64,000 bases of DNA, taken from assembly GCA_947561585.1 (NCBI GenBank), contig CANNZV010001121.1, positions 186,001 to 250,000 of the forward strand. Reading direction: 5' to 3'. A program made the translations under genes and the position numbers. How positions within the stretch are numbered: the stretch's first letter is position 1; every line of letters begins with the position of its first letter. Origin of the DNA: Caprella mutica. Taxonomy: Eukaryota; Arthropoda; Malacostraca; Amphipoda; Caprellidae. The notes under the pieces were generated by a model. It did no database searches. It was given only the letters and a program-made list of their open reading frames with translations, and was not told the DNA's origin. Shown here piece by piece: positions 22,080-33,600 of this stretch.

Positions 22080-24090
22080 TGTATAAACTCATGATCAAAT
22101 CTTCAACATAGAAGTTAGAGAATGTTTCATCGTTATCTCATACAAGGTAACTGCTACTAAGAATAGCCATCGTGGCAAAATATTCAGTTTTTTTTGACCA
22201 AAAATTCACATTAGTTCCCTTCAATCGAGAGAATTTAACTCTGAGTAAATATGAGAAAATTTTAATTAATCAGGTTAATGTATTCGACCGTTACACAGAT
22301 AAATGGTTTGAAACATTAGAATTTTAATGTAGTTCTTCTTAAATACTAAGCACTTTATAATATACCCAAGGTATATTAACTTACGTGGTATAGTATTGGG
22401 TAGGTTCATATCAAGATGATTTTAGTTTTGTTGTGAAAAACGCTTGCTGGTATGACCCATTATAAGTATTTTTACATAGAAACAAGATATGTTATTCATT
22501 CTTTTTAGAATAAAATTCTTTAACTCTATTTTTTTTTCACTAAACTGGCTGTATTCAGCATTGAATACACTTTTCATATAATTTTTGAGTAAGGCTTAAT
22601 ATTGTAAAACGTGTTGCTTTTCTTCAAGTGCTTTTATATTTGAGCTGTCGATCATGTTTTATCTTATCCTGTCCATGTCTATCTAATTCCCACATTTTTA
22701 GGAAACCTAAATAATGTTATTGGATCAATATCACGTTTTGTATTGCATCCGTACACAGCTAAAACAACAGTGGCAAAAATTCTTGAATATACAAATAACT
22801 AATTAAGTCGCTGTATCTAATACAGCATGCAATGCCGGGACGCATGGCCATTAGTTCATATGTTCTTATTTGTTTATGCGCAGAAGAGTTTAAAATTTTT
22901 ATCAAGGCGTATCATAACTTGTAAGTTAATATACCTTTCTTATTTACACAGTACGAAATGCTAGTTGAAATGGTACAAAAATACAAGACAAAAACTGATT
23001 TTAGAAGAACTCTTCTTCTCAGCTAATTGACACACAGATGAAAATATTAGTCTAGAAATTTGAAACGTTCTTTTTTTTGAACGCAGATGATTTTGAGATT
23101 TTATAGTGAAAAAAAAAAATGATTGGAAACTGTAACATATTAGTATAGAATACGAATTACACATAACATAAGGATTTAATTTAACAGGAATTGCATCTTC
23201 GAATTACTTTGAAATCAAAAGATAACATGTTCGTTATCTGGACATAACAATGACGAGCAGTACCTTTACAGTGTAATTTATTTGCGCAATCAATTACAAC
23301 TTGCATACAACATTAAAATAAAAATTATCAATTCATTTGTTCGGGTGGTACATTTGAAATATTCCATATAGAAGAAGATGAATTTCAATTCATGATGAAA
23401 GATTTCAATATCATTGTTGAGTATAAATATAAACATTTATTAATCATTGAATTTGATTCACTAAAATAAATTACTACTAACCTTACCCTTCTAAATATCA
23501 AATTAATTTCCCTTAATATCCTGCTCGATCCACATATTGGCTCTATCTCTCACTCATCAAAGAGTGGCTAAGTTGACTAAAGCCAAATATTTGACGCTCG
23601 TGATGGCACAGAATGATGTTCAAGTGGTGTGAGATAATTAAATTAAAGCCTTTGCCAATACAAACTGACGAGAGACGAATGGGAGACTTTGAAGTTGAAA
23701 GAAGAAGTTGTACTGTTTTCCTTTACATTGATTTCTTCCGATAATTATTTCAGTGTTACAAATAAGAAGCCACATAGTCTGAATGATTTCGAGGGATCAA
23801 ATTCTCACCTCAGTAAAGAACTAAAAGAGGTAAATTCGGCTTGAACTAATATTTCAATATATCTCAATTATATATAAAAACAATGGCTAGTAAAAAAAAT
23901 ATACCTAACCTCAGTTAGAATCTTTATATAACGATATGAATGAAATAAATTTGCCTCCGTATTTATTCTATAAGATATCTGCCTTTCAAAATCTTATTCC
24001 TTTGTGACTCCGTTGAAAATATTATAATAACCTCTTCACATAATTTATACCTCATTATTCACATCCTGAGATATGGTGCTCCAGCTCCCC
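22080..24090. other. AT-rich, nothing recognised
   Basis: No supported ORF. A 67-codon minus-strand frame at 22961-23164 is low complexity. No arrays. Confidence 0.4.
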
Positions 24091-24102
24091 AGGTAACATT
24101 GA

Positions 24103-25110
24103 GATATTCCTGGAATATTCCCTCGATATCTATATATTCCCTCATTATCCGCTATCGTAAAATGATATCGAGGGAATATTCCAGGGATTAGTGAAATTTA
24201 GTTGATCCAATAACGAAATCGAGAGAATATTCCAGAAATTAGTGAAAATTAATTGATCCCTATCGATATCGAGGGAATATTCCAGGAATTAGTGAAAATT
24301 AGTTGATCCCTATCGATATCGAGGGAATATTCCAGGGATTAGTGAAAATTAGTTGATCCCCTAAGGAAATGGAGGGAATAATCCGAGAATTAGTGGAAAT
24401 TAGTTGATCCCTATCGATAAATATGGAATGTTCCAAGAATTAGTGAAAATTAGTTGATCTCATTTGATTTCAAGGGAATATTCCATAAATTAGTGAAAAT
24501 GAGATGATCTTCTAATGATATCGAGGGAATATTCCAGGAATCAGTGAAAATTAATTGATCCACTAAGGAAATCGAGGGAATATTCCAGGAATTAGTGAAA
24601 ATTAGTTGATCCCTATGGATATCGAGGGAATATTCCAGGAATTACTGAATATTAGTTGATCCCCTAACGATATCGAAGGAGTATTCCAGGAATTAGTGAA
24701 ACTAGTTGAACCCCTAACGATATCAAGGGAATATTCCAGGAATTAGAGATAATTAAGTGATCCCAAACGATATCGAGGGAATATTTCAAGGATTAGTGAA
24801 AATAATTTCACCCACTAACGATAGAGAAGAAATATTCCAGGAATAAATGAAAATTAGTTGACCCCATAATGATATCAATGGAATATTCCAGGAATTAATA
24901 AAAAACTAGTTGATCCCTTTCTAATATTTAGAGAATATTCCAGGAATTAGTGAAATTTACTTGATTCCCTATCGATATCGAGAGAATATTCCAAGAATTA
25001 CTGGAAATTTGTTGATTCCCTAAGGATATCGAAGGAATATTCCAGGAATTACTAAAAATTAGTTGATTCCCTAACAATATCGAGTGAATATCCCAGGTAT
25101 TAGTGATGTC
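24103..25110 (+). repeat. 50-bp satellite-like array, ~19 units
   Basis: Units hold GATATCGAGGGAATATTCCAG, then GAATTAGTGAAAATTAGTTG and ATCCCTA. The period in regular parts is 50 bp. GGAATATTCC is itself a palindrome. The array opens with an inverted unit (TCCTGGAATATTCCCTCGAT at 24108), facing the first forward unit at about 24165, which gives a hairpin head. Units diverge more towards the right. Confidence 0.88.
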
Positions 25111-25119
25111 TAAAAATAG

Positions 25120-25890
25120 ATTTAAATTGTTTAAAAATCTGAAGTAGATAAAAAATATTTAGTAGTATATTTAAAATTCTATTAAAATGAGAGAAATTAT
25201 TTAAAACTATAGTATTTATTATACCAAAATTTGTAATACTTCATCTAATTATTTATTAATTAAAATTGTTCTTCCCTGCTAAATTAATTTCTTCATTATG
25301 CTATGTTTTTATTTGGCAGTCGCTGTTGCTGGAATTTTTAGCCTTTGGCAACCAACTGTTCAGAATTCGGGAACGCAGTGACTGTGAATCAAATTAATCA
25401 GTACATCTTGAGTCTCCACAAAAGCAGGTTATGTCCCATCGCTGCTTTTGTCATACCGGCAGTTTACCTACGTTGCCCTAAGGTTTAGACGGCTTTTCAC
25501 AAACGTTGCCCTGGGGGTTGTTCACCTTCGTTACTCTAAGGCTTATGAGATGTCTAACTAAACCTGGTAACTTCAAAGGACTCTACAATAAAATCTACCT
25601 TAGGCTCTACCTTAGGCTCAGAACAGCGAAGTTACTACAACGTAAATTTTAATTAATAGTTTAGAGTTAATTTTTTGTGGATTATTGTAACTAAGTAGAA
25701 CAAACCTTACAAATTAACAAATTTAAAGATTGAGTATCAAGTGAACTACTTTAAAGTTAAAAACTTGCATCAGTAATTATATCTCACCTGACATTGCTGT
25801 GAAGTAGGGTATCTCTGTTAGTTGCTATCATAGGCTCTTTCTCCAACCAGGGAAGGCTCATTTAGGTCTACTCTCTCATTGCCGTATTTT
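25120..25890. other. Unassigned spacer
   Basis: Moderately less AT-rich sequence. Short words such as ACGTTGCCCT and CTTAGGCTCTA repeat two or three times at 25470-25620. No gene was recognised. Confidence 0.4.
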
Positions 25891-25898
25891 GGGTAGTA

Positions 25899-27227
25899 GG
25901 GGAGGGTGGTTATCAATGGGACACCGGGAACAATGGGACATGCTGAATAACTTTTTTATTTGAGGGTAATTTTTAACAAAATCTTAGTGGTAAATTAAGC
26001 ATACTTCAGTGCATTCACTCGCATTGCATTCAGCGGTTGGGGTGCAGTCAGCACTGTGTAAAAGCAAAAACGTGTTTTAGGGGTGATAAAACTAAATATT
26101 TCGTACTTTGTTTCAATTGTTATAAATCTGTAAATTTAACATATGCTTACGGCATTTTTACATGATATTAAGTAATATGTAAAATATGATCATATGAAAG
26201 GATTGCCTTTATACTTTTGTAGTTGAGCCGCTATACCCATATGTTTTCAAAATGGCGTCATGGTGATCATTGGGACAGAAAATTTGGTTAACAATGGGAC
26301 AGTGCCTTATTGTCAACCAAACTGTCTAGTTACTCCATATGAATCAATATATTTATTTTTTTGATACAATAACGTGAACTGTAGCTTCAGGGCTTCTTGT
26401 AGAAACAGAGCTTCCAGCTGAAGCGGGACTTTCGATCATGTTCAAGGGCTTTAGCAATCTGAGGTCATCACAAAGCAATGCATAGAGAACAAATTTCACT
26501 AATAAAAGAAAAAGACGCAGCATGATTGCAACGGATACACCAGAGAAAGAAGAGCTTTTTGCTGGTGCCACTAAGGATAAGGCCTTTGAAATCACTTCAT
26601 AAAGCATCTGACGTAGATGGCCTGTGAACTATTGTTCTTGGTCTGTTATATAACTCTTAATCTAACTGATCCATTGGTCTGAAGAACTCAAATCTCCACC
26701 GAAAATGTTGAAAATGAAGATTTATGCACTTGTAGAATTTGAGGCGACTTCTAACACGTATTCTGTTGGCCAAAAGCATGAAAAAGATATATACGAAATA
26801 TTGATGTTAGGCGAAGATTCAAGTGCAATGAGCTTAATTTTCCAAATGTTCCTGACATGGCTTCGGTGAAGTTAGATGACATTAAACTGATATTATATGA
26901 ACTAACTAAGTGTGGGACAACATAAAGAGATAATTCGAACTTGAAATTTTACCAAAACCTCAACAATATACAAGTTTGATAAACTGTCCCATCGTTCACC
27001 AGGGCATGTCCCATTGTTCACCAGCGCTGTTAAACAATGGGACAATTTTTTTTGTTTTTTATTTAATTTTTTTCTAGTCAACAGAATATGTGATAGCATT
27101 CGAGTTGGTTTCATTTTATAAAGGAATATCTATATTACACATGGATTTTTATTTTCCATATTATGCCCATAGTAAATGAAATATCAATCTTTCTGTGTTT
27201 TTTGTCCCATTGATGACCACCCTCCCC
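25899..27227 (+). mobile_element. pogo-like DNA transposon relic with TA target site
   Basis: The ends are inverted repeats starting GGGGAGGGTGGTTATCAATG (25899) and, from the right, GGGGAGGGTGGTCATCAATG (27227), each next to TA. Subterminal CAATGGGACA words repeat inside both ends (25927, 26267, 26292, 27000-27045). The size, 1.33 kb, is short for an autonomous pogo element (usually 2 kb or more), so an internal deletion is likely; the N-terminal HTH part is not seen. Confidence 0.8.
26360..26930 (+). pseudogene. pogo-family transposase C-terminal pseudogene
   Basis: Conceptual plus-strand reading shows, in order, KRRSMIATDTPEKEEL (about 26510-26560), which matches the KKGKSxIxTDTPEK linker common after the DDE domain of pogo/jerky-like proteins, and then RRRFKCNELNFPNVPDM followed by ASVKLDDIKLIL (about 26812-26895), the typical FxFPxVxDxxxVxxxDI ending. 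Stops and frame changes separate the two, and the DDE core and N-terminal HTH are absent. The minus-strand 84-codon frame at 26353-26607 is a shadow. Confidence 0.65.
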
Positions 27228-27229
27228 TA

Positions 27230-27688
27230 GAGGGTTTTGGAATGTTGAACATGGTTGGTAGGGGGTACTGTGGGTTTTTAGTGCTTCAGCTTCATAGATT
27301 AGCTTGTTTTGTTCCTGGGGACCAGTTTTATAGTCAGTATAGTGTAGACTGAATAATGTCATTAGACGGAAGATATTGTAGATTGGTGGAAATCACTTCG
27401 GGACAGTAATCTCATTAGGCATATTCTAATAGAGGCTCATAATTAGAATCGAAGCAAGAGAGAGTGCATAACTATTTTCACACGCTCAGATATCAAGTGC
27501 CACGTCACTGAAAATTAAACAGAAAAGAAGCTCTGTGCAAATGAATGTTCTTTTTCTTATAATAATATTGAGGTTCAGCTCAGTAGCGCAGTCAAGGGAC
27601 ATAATTACTGATACATAACTATTAATTTGTTTTGATGAAACATTGCAATTGCTGAGGTGAGCCTTCCATAGGGTATTTTATTCTTTTC
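27230..27688. other. Unassigned spacer
   Basis: No ORF, array or inverted repeat was recognised between the pogo relic and the 24-bp array. Confidence 0.4.
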
Positions 27689-27689
27689 C

Positions 27690-28480
27690 TAACAGGATTT
27701 GCCAGATTTTTGCAGTGTGGATTTGCCTAATTCTTGAAGTGTGGATTTGCCTGATTTTTGAAGTGTGGATTTGCCTGATTCATTTTTGCAGTGTGGTGTG
27801 GATTTGCCTGATTTTTGCAATGTGGTATGGATTTGCCTGATTTCTGCAGTGTGGTGTGGATTTGCCTGATTTTTGCAGTGTTGATTTGCCTGGTTCATGC
27901 AGTGTTGTGTAGATTTGCCTGTTTTTGCTGTGTTATGTAGATTTGCCTGATTTTTGCTGTGTTGTGTGGATTTGCCTATTTTTTGCAGTGTGGATTTACC
28001 TGATTTTTTGCAGTGTGGATTTGCCTGATTTTTGTAGTGTGGATTTGCCTGATTTTTGTAGTGTGGATTTGTCTGAGTTTTGCAGTGTGGAGATGCCTGA
28101 GTTTTGCAGTGTGGAGATGCCTGATTTTTGCAATGTGAATTTGCCTGATTTTTGCAGTGTGAATTTGCCCGATTCTTGCAGTGTGGATTTGCCTGATTTT
28201 TGTAGTGTGGATTTGCCTGATTTTTGCAGTGTGGATTTGCCTGATTTTTGCAGTGCGTATTTGCCTGATTTTTGCAGTGCGAATTTGCCCGATTTTTGCA
28301 GTTTGGATTTGCCCGATTTTTTCAGTGTGGATTTGCCCGATTTTTGTAGTGTCGATTTACCCGATTTTTTCAGTGTGGATTTGCCTGATTTTTACAGTGT
28401 GGATTTGCCCGATTTTTGCACTGTGGATTTGCCTGATTTGTGCAGTGTGGATGGACCTGATTTTTGCAGTGTGGATTGTG
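27690..28480 (+). repeat. 24-bp minisatellite, ~32 units
   Basis: Units around GTGTGGATTTGCCTGATTTT followed by TGCA. The left third (to about 27960) has length variants; the right part is in regular 24-bp phase. Because 24 is a multiple of 3, frames of 189 codons (27925-28494, repeating CSVDLPDF) and 101 codons (28181-28486) stay open in different phases over the same DNA, and the minus strand is partly open too. This is a property of the repeat; no start context, signal peptide or flanking domain supports a protein. Confidence 0.88.
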
Positions 28481-28487
28481 TTGTAGT

Positions 28488-28615
28488 TATTTGACTATTG
28501 ATTGTGATTTAGATTTTTGACTATTGACTGTGATTTACATTTTTTGACTTTTGACTGTGATTTAAATTTTTGACTATTGACTGTGTTTTAGAATTTGACT
28601 ATTGACTAACTAAGC
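28488..28615 (+). repeat. ~26-bp minisatellite (TTTTTGACTATTGACTGTGA)
   Basis: Four units of TTTTTGACTATTGACTGTGA plus TTTAGA-like joints, starting right where the 24-bp array ends. Confidence 0.8.
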
Positions 28616-28619
28616 ACAT

Positions 28620-29437
28620 GATTAAAACAAAGAATTTGAAATAGGGTCCACACCATTTGTGACTCGTTAAATTGTACTCCCATATTTAGGGAGGCAAGAC
28701 TGCTGGAACTATGTAGTAAAGTTATCTCCAAGAAATCCTCTATTTTGCCGATATACTTGGAAATAATGAAGAATACATGCAATCGTCTTTTATAGTTCTA
28801 TTCTTTCATCGAACAGGTATCATAACAAAATCACCACTTGAACAGTAGGTAAACTATTATTTCTCAAGGTAGGATGTGCCTCTAAAACAACGTCATTAAT
28901 ATTCACTAATTCTAGGTGCAGTACATTGCATTAAAGATTTTTACCTTTAAAAATTATTATTTATCGAAATGAAATAATCCAGTCGAAAACAGAGATTCTA
29001 GAGAATTCACTGTAAAAATGGTAAATCAAAAATCCACTCTTAACTATAAAAATTAGTCAATTAAAGGAGAATGCAACCAGTTTTCTATATTTATTCCTAT
29101 CTAAATTAATGGTAGCATAGAGCGTTATGATTTCGGCGATCAGCTGTTCAAACTATAAACACCAGAGTGGTCCAGCCTGATAAACTATAGATGGCCTTGT
29201 CCAAACCCCCTTACAGTAAAAGTTAGATTGCTAATTAGTTTATAACAGTTTCTTTCTACTTAATCATCAACATAAGGGTACGGTTAATTAATATTAATTA
29301 ATCATATTTAATAATTTATGTTTATAATTATTACAAAATAATAAAATATGTATGCCCAATTAATTTATTTCACATAACTAGCTACATAACACATTTTTTT
29401 GTTAACATTATTAAAGAAATTATATACTTTCAGTTGC
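28620..29437. other. AT-rich spacer before the BEL relic
   Basis: No gene recognised. The sequence up to 29437 does not look like the missing 5' half of the retrotransposon. Confidence 0.4.
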
Positions 29438-29441
29438 TCTC

Positions 29442-30035
29442 GTGGAAATGACTGTTCATCAAAGGAAGATGGGGAAACTGTCCTATAATGTGGATTTCAA
29501 TCAGAGATTCTATTGGTTTGCCAATAATTATGCAGCTAATGAAATCGTTCAATTTCAGATACTAGTTCAGCCGTTCGGACATCGAAGTAGTCCTGCCGTA
29601 GCTAATTTCTGTCTCCGCTACGCCGCTGAGAACTCTCCCGTACCATGTCCTCTGTCTTCTAAAGAATTCGTCATAAACTCAACTTACGTCGACGACAGCC
29701 TAGGATCTGCAGAGAGTCCCAATAAAGCCATAGAAACATTGGAGGGTGCGATAAAGATGCTCAAGCACTATGGAATAAGGTTACACAAGCTGGTATCAAA
29801 TTCAGAACTGCTATTAGCTCACTTTCCACATTCAGAGAGGGCAGAAGAGAATAAGCTGATCATGTCAGACGAATCTACATCGCCCACATTGGGTCTAATG
29901 TGGCACACTGGAGAGGACAAACTAAGCTTGAGGAATAACTCTATTTCGAAGCCTTTCACGAAGATAGGTATACTCTCTGTTAACAATTCCTGCTTCGACC
30001 CTCTTGGAGTTGCCTCACCAGTTACCCTTGGTTGA
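29442..30035 (+). pseudogene. BEL/Pao reverse transcriptase fragment
   Basis: The 197-codon frame begins inside the RT fingers/palm. QRFYWF (residues 21-26) and QPFGHRSSPAVANF (43-56) are the region after motif A; TYVDDSLGS (81-89) holds the catalytic YVDD of motif C, intact; FDPLGVASPV (185-194) is the conserved BEL/Pao FDPLGLLSP motif at the RT/RNase H connection. The N-terminal RT half is absent, and ATG 29442 is simply the first Met after truncation. The next part continues in another frame from 30034. Confidence 0.85.
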
Positions 30036-30550
30036 AAGCTACATATTTCAACGTATGGTACTGTCGCCCAAGACCGGTGAAGAGAGTATTTGGAGCAGAT
30101 ACTCCTGGGATGATCCTCTACCTCAAGAGCACCTGTCCATCTGGGAAAAAGTGGCAATCTAGCCTGAAAGATATATCGAGAATTCAACTAGACAGATGCT
30201 ACAAGAGCTACTAGAACGTACCAACTAAGGAAATACATTTGCACGTGTACTGCGATGCATCAAAAGACGTGATTGCTTACGTAATATACATTCAAACAAT
30301 ATTTAATAACGATTACGTAAATGTGTCCTTCGTCATGGCGAACTCTAAGGTATCACCCAGACTAGCAAATACCATCCAACAACTCGAATTGATCGCAGCA
30401 GTCGAAGCTGTGTTGGCAAAACAGAGACTATTACATGAGCTTCAACTAGATTTTAGCGGGATTCACTACTACACAGATTCCGAAGTGCTCCTAGGATACC
30501 TATCAAACAGGAGTAAAATCTTTTGCTCGATACGTCACAAGACGAATTGA
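30034..30550 (+). pseudogene. BEL/Pao connection and RNase H region, frameshifted
   Basis: The frame at 30034 carries the RT-to-RNase H connection (RMVLSPKTGEESIW, WDDPLPQEHLSIWEK) until a stop near 30160. The frame at 30239 carries the RNase H core: HVYCDASKD (first catalytic Asp), QLELIAAVEAV (Glu) and YYTDSEVLLGYL (third Asp), the usual order in BEL/Pao. Catalytic residues are kept, but the connecting frames are not. Confidence 0.75.
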
Positions 30551-31133
30551 GACGATCCTGAAGTCATCTAATCTAGAACAATGGAAATATGTCGGAACCG
30601 AAGAAAATTTAGCCGATATTGGCACTATAATTCATACCCTATTAGAGCTATTGAGCACACGCTGGCTCACTGGACCACTAAAACTCTGGTCAAATACCCA
30701 AGAAGACGAGAACCTGTACAACGAGGTAAAAGAACTTCCTGAGACTGTCGAGACTAAAGTTTTGCTTACACATTCAAAGGAAAACGTCTCCATTAGTAGA
30801 GACATATGCGGCAGAACCTACGACTGAAACAAAGTAGTCAACATTGCTAAGATTATCCTCAAATTTAGACACATGTCAGATATCGCCCGGCAGAAGTGCA
30901 GTACTCATTTCGCTCCTAGGACCCCGATTATATCACGCAACGATACAGTGCTCTTCCTCGTCAACATGTCGCAAATAGAGGTTTATAGTGCAGAGATTGA
31001 AGCCCTCTCTTCAGGAAGAACGCTACCATCTAAACACCATCTATCCAAACTGAGTTTGTTCCTGGATGAAAACGGCTCATTAAGAGTAGGAGGCCGCCTG
31101 CGTAGATCCGAACTCCCGTTCCAAGTTAAACAT
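30528..31133 (+). pseudogene. BEL/Pao post-RNase H region up to the insertion
   Basis: From about 30528 a third frame reads ARYVTRRIETIL and WKYVGTEENLADI, the WxYVPTxxNPAD-like tail of RNase H in BEL/Pao, and then the long linker to integrase with one stop near 30825. It reaches VGGRLRRSELPFQVKH at 31133, the conserved start of the integrase zinc-binding domain, where the insertion begins. Confidence 0.75.
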
Positions 31134-31159
31134 CCCAGCTAACCATATCCTCTCTGTCC

Positions 31160-32085
31160 CGCGTGGGAGAGAGGGGGACATCCCTCGCTAGCGAGGGACA
31201 GAGAGGGACAGGGGATTTCAGACGTCTGAATTCCCAAGTCTTTCCAACGTCTGAAATCCCACTCACGTCCCACGTCTTACATAAGCGGGATGTCCCTCGT
31301 CTGTCCCACGTCTTAAATCCCACTCACATCCCACGTCTTTCCCACGCGGGATGTCCCTCTCTGTCCCACGCGGGATGTCCCTCTCTGTCCCACGCAGGAT
31401 GTCCCTCTCTGTCCCACGCGGGATGTCCCTCTCTGTCCCACGTCTGTCCCACGTGGGATATCCCTCTCTGTCCCACGTCTGTCCCACGTGGGATGTCCCT
31501 CTCTGTCCCACGCGGGATATCCCTCTCTGTCCCACGTCTGTCCCACGTGGGATGTCCCTCTCTGTCTTACGCGGGATGTCCCTCTCTGTCCCACGTCTGT
31601 CCCACGCGGGATGTCCCTCTCTGTCCCTCGTCTGTTTTACGCGGGAAAAAGTACGCGGGATGTCCCTCTCTGTCCCACGTCTGTCCCACGCGGGATGTCC
31701 CTCTCTGTCCCACGCGGGATGTCCCTCTCTGTCCCACGCGGGATGTCCCTCTCTGTCCCACGTCTGTCCCACGTGGGATGTCCCTCTCTGTTCCACGCGG
31801 GATGTCCCTCTCTGTCCCACGTCTGTCCCACGCGGGATGTCCCTCTCTGTCCCTCGTCTGTTTTACGCGGGAAAAAGTACGCGGGATGTCCCTCTCTGTC
31901 CCACGTCTGTCCCACGCGGGATGTCCCTCTCTGTCCCACGCGGGATGTCCCTCTCTGTCCCACGTCTGTCCCACGTGGGATGTCCCTCTCTGTCCCACGA
32001 GGGATATCCCTCTCTGTCCCACGTCTGTCCCACGCGGGATGTCCCTCTCTGTCCCTCGTCTGTTTTACGCGGGAAAAAGTTATAC
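31160..32085 (+). repeat. 24/35-bp CGGGATGTCCCTCTCTGTCCCACG array
   Basis: The basic unit is GGGATGTCCCTCTCTGTCCC plus ACGC (24 bp). Many units carry an 11-bp extension, TCTGTCCCACG, giving 35 bp. A variant block ending TCTGTTTTACGCGGGAAAAA recurs at 31631, 31857 and 32059, marking a higher-order repeat of about 200-226 bp. Frames of up to 322 codons are open in all three plus frames and on the minus strand. This is caused by stop-free repeats and is not evidence for a protein. Confidence 0.9.
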
Positions 32086-32114
32086 CAAAAAGGTATATCT
32101 ATCTCAAGCTTTAT

Positions 32115-32785
32115 TTACGTATCATAACTAGGTAGGTATTCATAAACAGATGTAGGTATCTACTATCTAGGTAGGCATTGATGAATAATACTAGGTAGTA
32201 GGTAAGTAGGTACGGATTGATGAACACTACCTAGTAGGTATACTAGGTAGCTAGGTATTGGTACTGGTAGGTATCTAGGTAGGTATTGTCAAACAGTTAT
32301 AGGTAACTAGATAAGCATTGATAAACACTAGTAGATAACTAGGTAGGCATTGACAAACAGTTGTTGGTAACTAGGTAGGTATTGATGAATACTAGTATTT
32401 AACTAGGACCTATATTGGTTTTTATATACAGTTGTAGGCCACTAGGTAGGCAATGTTAAACACAAGAAGGTAACTAATTAGGTATTGATAAGCAGATGTA
32501 GGCAACTAGGTAGGCATTGATAAACACCAGTAGGTAATTAGGTAGGTATTGACAAACAGTAATGTAGGTAACTATGTAGGTACTGATAAATACTACGTAA
32601 TAGGCAAGTAGTGATAACCACCAGTAGGTACAGATTGGTGGTTATCACTTGTAGGTTACTAGGTAGTTATAAATAAACTCTAGTAAGTAACTAGATAGGT
32701 ATAAGGTAGTGATATCACCAGAAGGTAACTATAGGTAATATTAATTAACAGTTAAAGGTAATTAGGTAGTTAATAACATTAATTA
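32115..32785 (+). repeat. ~32-bp TAGGTA-rich array
   Basis: Units around AACTAGGTAGGCATTGATAA followed by ACACTAGTAGGT, strongly diverged. It resembles the TAGGTAGGTACCTAG sequence seen at 1305-1330 and inside the MITE at 1550-1787. It is a 4-bp TAGG motif, not the TTAGG telomere repeat. Confidence 0.75.
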
Positions 32786-32956
32786 ACATTATCATTTCAA
32801 ATATTAATAAATAACTTTATACACATTCTTATCATTTACATTAAAAAATAAAAGATACCGAAATGTAGAATATTAAATTATATTTATTTAAAATAATTTT
32901 AAGAAGCACGCAAGTAATCAAGTTGGATAAAGATCATTTTAATACTACTTCTACCA

Positions 32957-33040
32957 TGTCCAGGATGGCTGAGAGGTAGCGACGCAGGCTTCAATAGTAC
33001 ATCACACTAGAGTACTGAGTTCGATTCCCGAGATGACCAC
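32957..33040 (+). ncRNA. tRNA-like (SINE-head-like) Pol III promoter relic
   Basis: TGGCTGAGAGG at 32966-32976 fits the A-box consensus TRGYNNANNNG, and GTTCGATTC at 33019-33027 fits the B-box GWTCRANNC. The spacing, 53 bp start to start, fits a type II (Leu/Ser-like) tRNA. Acceptor and T stems do not pair convincingly, so this is not a working tRNA gene; a tRNA-derived SINE head or a tRNA pseudogene is likely. It lies within the insertion in the BEL element. Confidence 0.45.
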
Positions 33041-33237
33041 TACAATTCTTTCTCCATTTCTTCCCATTTAATTTGTATATAACAATATGTAATATTAAAA
33101 TAAATGATATACAGCCAAATGTACATATACACTATATGCAATATGGTTAGAAATTGCAATAATAATTAGTATGATCTTTTTTTATTTCTTATACATATTT
33201 ATATACCCCAATTAACCGAAATAGTTTGAGCCAAAAG

Positions 33238-33600
33238 AGAGATATGTCCCCCTTGCAGAGGGGGACATCCACACTCTGTCCCACGTCTTGCAGAGGGGGA
33301 CATCCGCACTCTGTCCCACCTCTTGCAGAGGGGGACATCCGCACTCTGTCCTACGTCTTGCAGAGATGGACATCCACACTCTGTCCAACGTCTTGCAGAG
33401 GGGGATATTCCCACTCTGTCCCACGTCTTAAATACTCACTCTGTCCCACGTGGGTCCCACGTCTTATTTCCCTCTTCCCTCTATAGCGAGGGACATCCGC
33501 ACTCTGTCCCACGTGGGTCCCACGTCTTGAATCCCTCTATAGCGAGAGACATCCACACTCTGTCCCACGTGGGTCCCACGTCTTGAAAACGGAGTGGGGT
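33238..33600 (+). repeat. 35-bp GGGGGACATCCGCACTCTGT array
   Basis: Units of GGGGGACATCCGCACTCTGT, CCCACGTCTTGCAGA in about 35-bp phase, then variants with CCCACGTGGGTCCCACGTCTT. It shares CTCTGTCCCACGTCT with the array at 31160-32085, so the two flanking arrays have a common origin. At 33600-33790 the same words appear in reverse (AAGACGTGGGACA, AGAGGGGGACA). Confidence 0.85.

Noticed and set aside
31163..32135. Overlapping ORFs of up to 322 codons on both strands
   Set aside because: All are by-products of the stop-free 24/35-bp array; different frames over the same DNA are equally open and the encoded strings are simple repeats.
32115..32785. Telomere-type repeat
   Set aside because: The motif is TAGG/TAGGTA, not the insect TTAGG pentamer, and it lies inside an insertion.
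32957..33040. Functional tRNA gene
   Set aside because: Boxes are good but the acceptor and T stems do not pair, so only a tRNA-like relic is called.
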